NCBI GenBank assembly: GCA_028280945.1
Contig: JANQKV010000047.1
Span: forward strand, 93,291-157,290
Length of the DNA stretch: 64,000 bases
Direction: 5' to 3'
DNA from: Opitutaceae bacterium
GTDB lineage: Bacteria; Verrucomicrobiota; Verrucomicrobiia; Opitutales; Opitutaceae
In this document: piece by piece, positions 63,203 through 64,000 of the stretch
Layout: the number at the start of each line of letters is the position of its first letter
How positions within the stretch are numbered: the first letter of the stretch is position 1
The notes under the pieces: model-generated
What the model was told of the DNA's origin: nothing
Databases searched by the model: none
What the model saw: only the letters and a program-made list of their open reading frames with translations
Position numbers and translations under genes: made by a program

Positions 63203-63958
63203 CTATTCGGCAGCCTCACGCTCCGGCACCCGGAAATAGTTGGCCCGACGTTTGGCGCTGTGGCCTTTGAAGCCCCGGCGCTCGTCCTGGTTCTTGTATT
63301 CGCTTCTTCGATACCCTCCGCGATGAGGATCCCGCGCACACTCCATCTGGAGCTGCTGCATCCGGTCGAACACCGCCAACAATCTTTCCGGCGACGCCAC
63401 CTGTTCGATTCCCCTCGCGTTGAGCAAACGCAGCACTTCGTGGATTGACTCGAGAGTGGAAAGGCAACCCGCCCAAGGTTGTTGTTTGATTACAAACCGA
63501 CTCGGGGCCGATGGCATGAACATCACTCTCGGCAATCGCTGCAGGCTGGGACTGAGCTTGAGCATCTTGCGCGCACAGCTCCAGGTCGCGTCCAGCACCA
63601 TCACCACCCGCCGGCAACCGGATGGCGACGCCAGCCGCTGCTTCGGCTCGGACAGGTTCAACGCTGTTTTCCCCGGGTAGAGCAATACGACATGGTTCTC
63701 GGAATCGGCCATGATCCGCTGCACCGCGGGATGTTCATCGAACTCCACCCCCACCTGGATCTCCGAATTGGGCAGGCAGAGATGCGTCAGCCGGCCTGTG
63801 CCGGCTTTCTCCTGCTTGAACTCCTTGGGGTGCATCAAAAACACAAATCGTGTTGCGGTCTCCAGCACCGGCAGACGGTCGCACCAACACAAAGCCTCCG
63901 GCCAAAAACACCGGTAACACATGGGGCGATGAGACGCTTCGGTCAGGTCTGCAATCAT
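63203..63958 (-). CDS. DTW-domain protein (tRNA-uridine aminocarboxypropyltransferase-like)
   Basis: The 251-residue protein has the DTW/TapT layout: an N-terminal cysteine cluster (MCYRCFWPEALCWCDRLP), VFLMHPKEFKQEKAGTGRLTHLCL, a strand with LLYPGKTALNL and the family motif in MVLDATWSCARKMLKLSPSLQRLPRVMF, followed by a helical C-terminus with LSTLESIHEVLRLL. Family members transfer the aminocarboxypropyl group of SAM to a uridine of tRNA, giving acp3U. The motif reads DATW. The C-terminal tail is unusually basic (HRGGYRRSEYKNQDERRGFKGHSAKRRANYF). Its upstream region runs off the window after 42 bases. Confidence 0.9.
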   Translation of the reverse strand: MIADLTEASHRPMCYRCFWPEALCWCDRLPVLETATRFVFLMHPKEFKQEKAGTGRLTHLCLPNSEIQVGVEFDEHPAVQRIMADSENHVVLLYPGKTALNLSEPKQRLASPSGCRRVVMVLDATWSCARKMLKLSPSLQRLPRVMFMPSAPSRFVIKQQPWAGCLSTLESIHEVLRLLNARGIEQVASPERLLAVFDRMQQLQMECARDPHRGGYRRSEYKNQDERRGFKGHSAKRRANYFRVPEREAAE

Positions 63959-64000
63959 CCTCCAAAACCAGCCACGATAAGTCGGATCGCATCGAGCCGC

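Noticed and set aside
1-64000. CRISPR arrays, tRNA or rRNA genes
   Set aside because: No regularly spaced repeats of 25-40 bases and no tRNA-like cloverleaf or rRNA sequence was noticed by eye; a tRNAscan/Infernal run would be decisive.

Overview
The window is a dense, G+C-rich bacterial chromosome segment with about 40 genes on both strands and no rRNA, tRNA, phage or CRISPR that I can see. Gene content points to Verrucomicrobiota, most likely Opitutales/Opitutaceae. It includes a GH50 agarase-like enzyme, a giant ThuA/SGNH/propeller/HEAT/cytochrome c fusion of the PVC type, a FG-GAP/UnbV secreted protein, an orphan 'ADOP' permease with its PadR partner, a propeller-type hybrid sensor kinase, GH78, GH43 and GH13 enzymes, and an outer-membrane TonB-dependent receptor. 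The taxonomic call is inference from family content only.

Layout. 1-7819: an AraC regulator (5' end outside the window), then an enolase-superfamily dehydratase/cycloisomerase, a 2-keto-3-deoxy-sugar-acid kinase and a KDPG-type aldolase in one operon, then a GH50 agarase-like enzyme and a FG-GAP protein. A nearly identical 16-bp motif precedes both the operon and the agarase, so they look like one agar or galactan regulon. 7816-10571: a second AraC gene, whose start codon looks damaged, is divergent from a UroD-type methyltransferase and its corrinoid protein; a perfect 20-bp palindrome lies between them. 10678-14219: HNH endonuclease, DECD-box RNA helicase, DUF985-type cupin and SAM methyltransferase, all on the minus strand. 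14415-21538: the giant cytochrome fusion, a secreted propeller-like protein, a 3' remnant of a second giant-fusion gene, and a lower-G+C hypothetical gene. 21632-29838: NTF2-like protein, amino acid/ethanolamine-type permease, fucose-isomerase-like protein, cupin, a Phd/PIN toxin-antitoxin pair with an AlkZ-related gene, and a GH78 rhamnosidase.

29894-37871: purine genes purM and purF on minus, purL on plus. An ORF6N gene flanked by AT-rich inverted repeats separates purM from purF. The purL coding sequence carries two in-frame copies of a REP-like palindromic element. One is a 75-bp, exactly 25-codon inverted-repeat insertion; the other is a single unit in the same reading frame. I consider this the most unusual signal in the window. 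37882-49789: DUF1835-like protein, ADOP permease plus PadR with a long palindromic operator, VOC protein, MFS transporter, secreted esterase, PLP decarboxylase, an unknown protein and a MATE exporter. 49819-53032: a zinc metallopeptidase and an overlapping paralogue that has lost its zinc ligands. 53193-55463: a TPP riboswitch controlling a TonB-dependent receptor. 55550-63193: giant hybrid sensor kinase, GH43 lipoprotein and a secreted GH13 amylase-type enzyme. 63203-63958: DTW-domain tRNA-modifying enzyme.

All calls come from reading the sequence and from recalled family motifs; no database search was run. Comparisons with E. coli PurL, DgoD and Eda are from memory.
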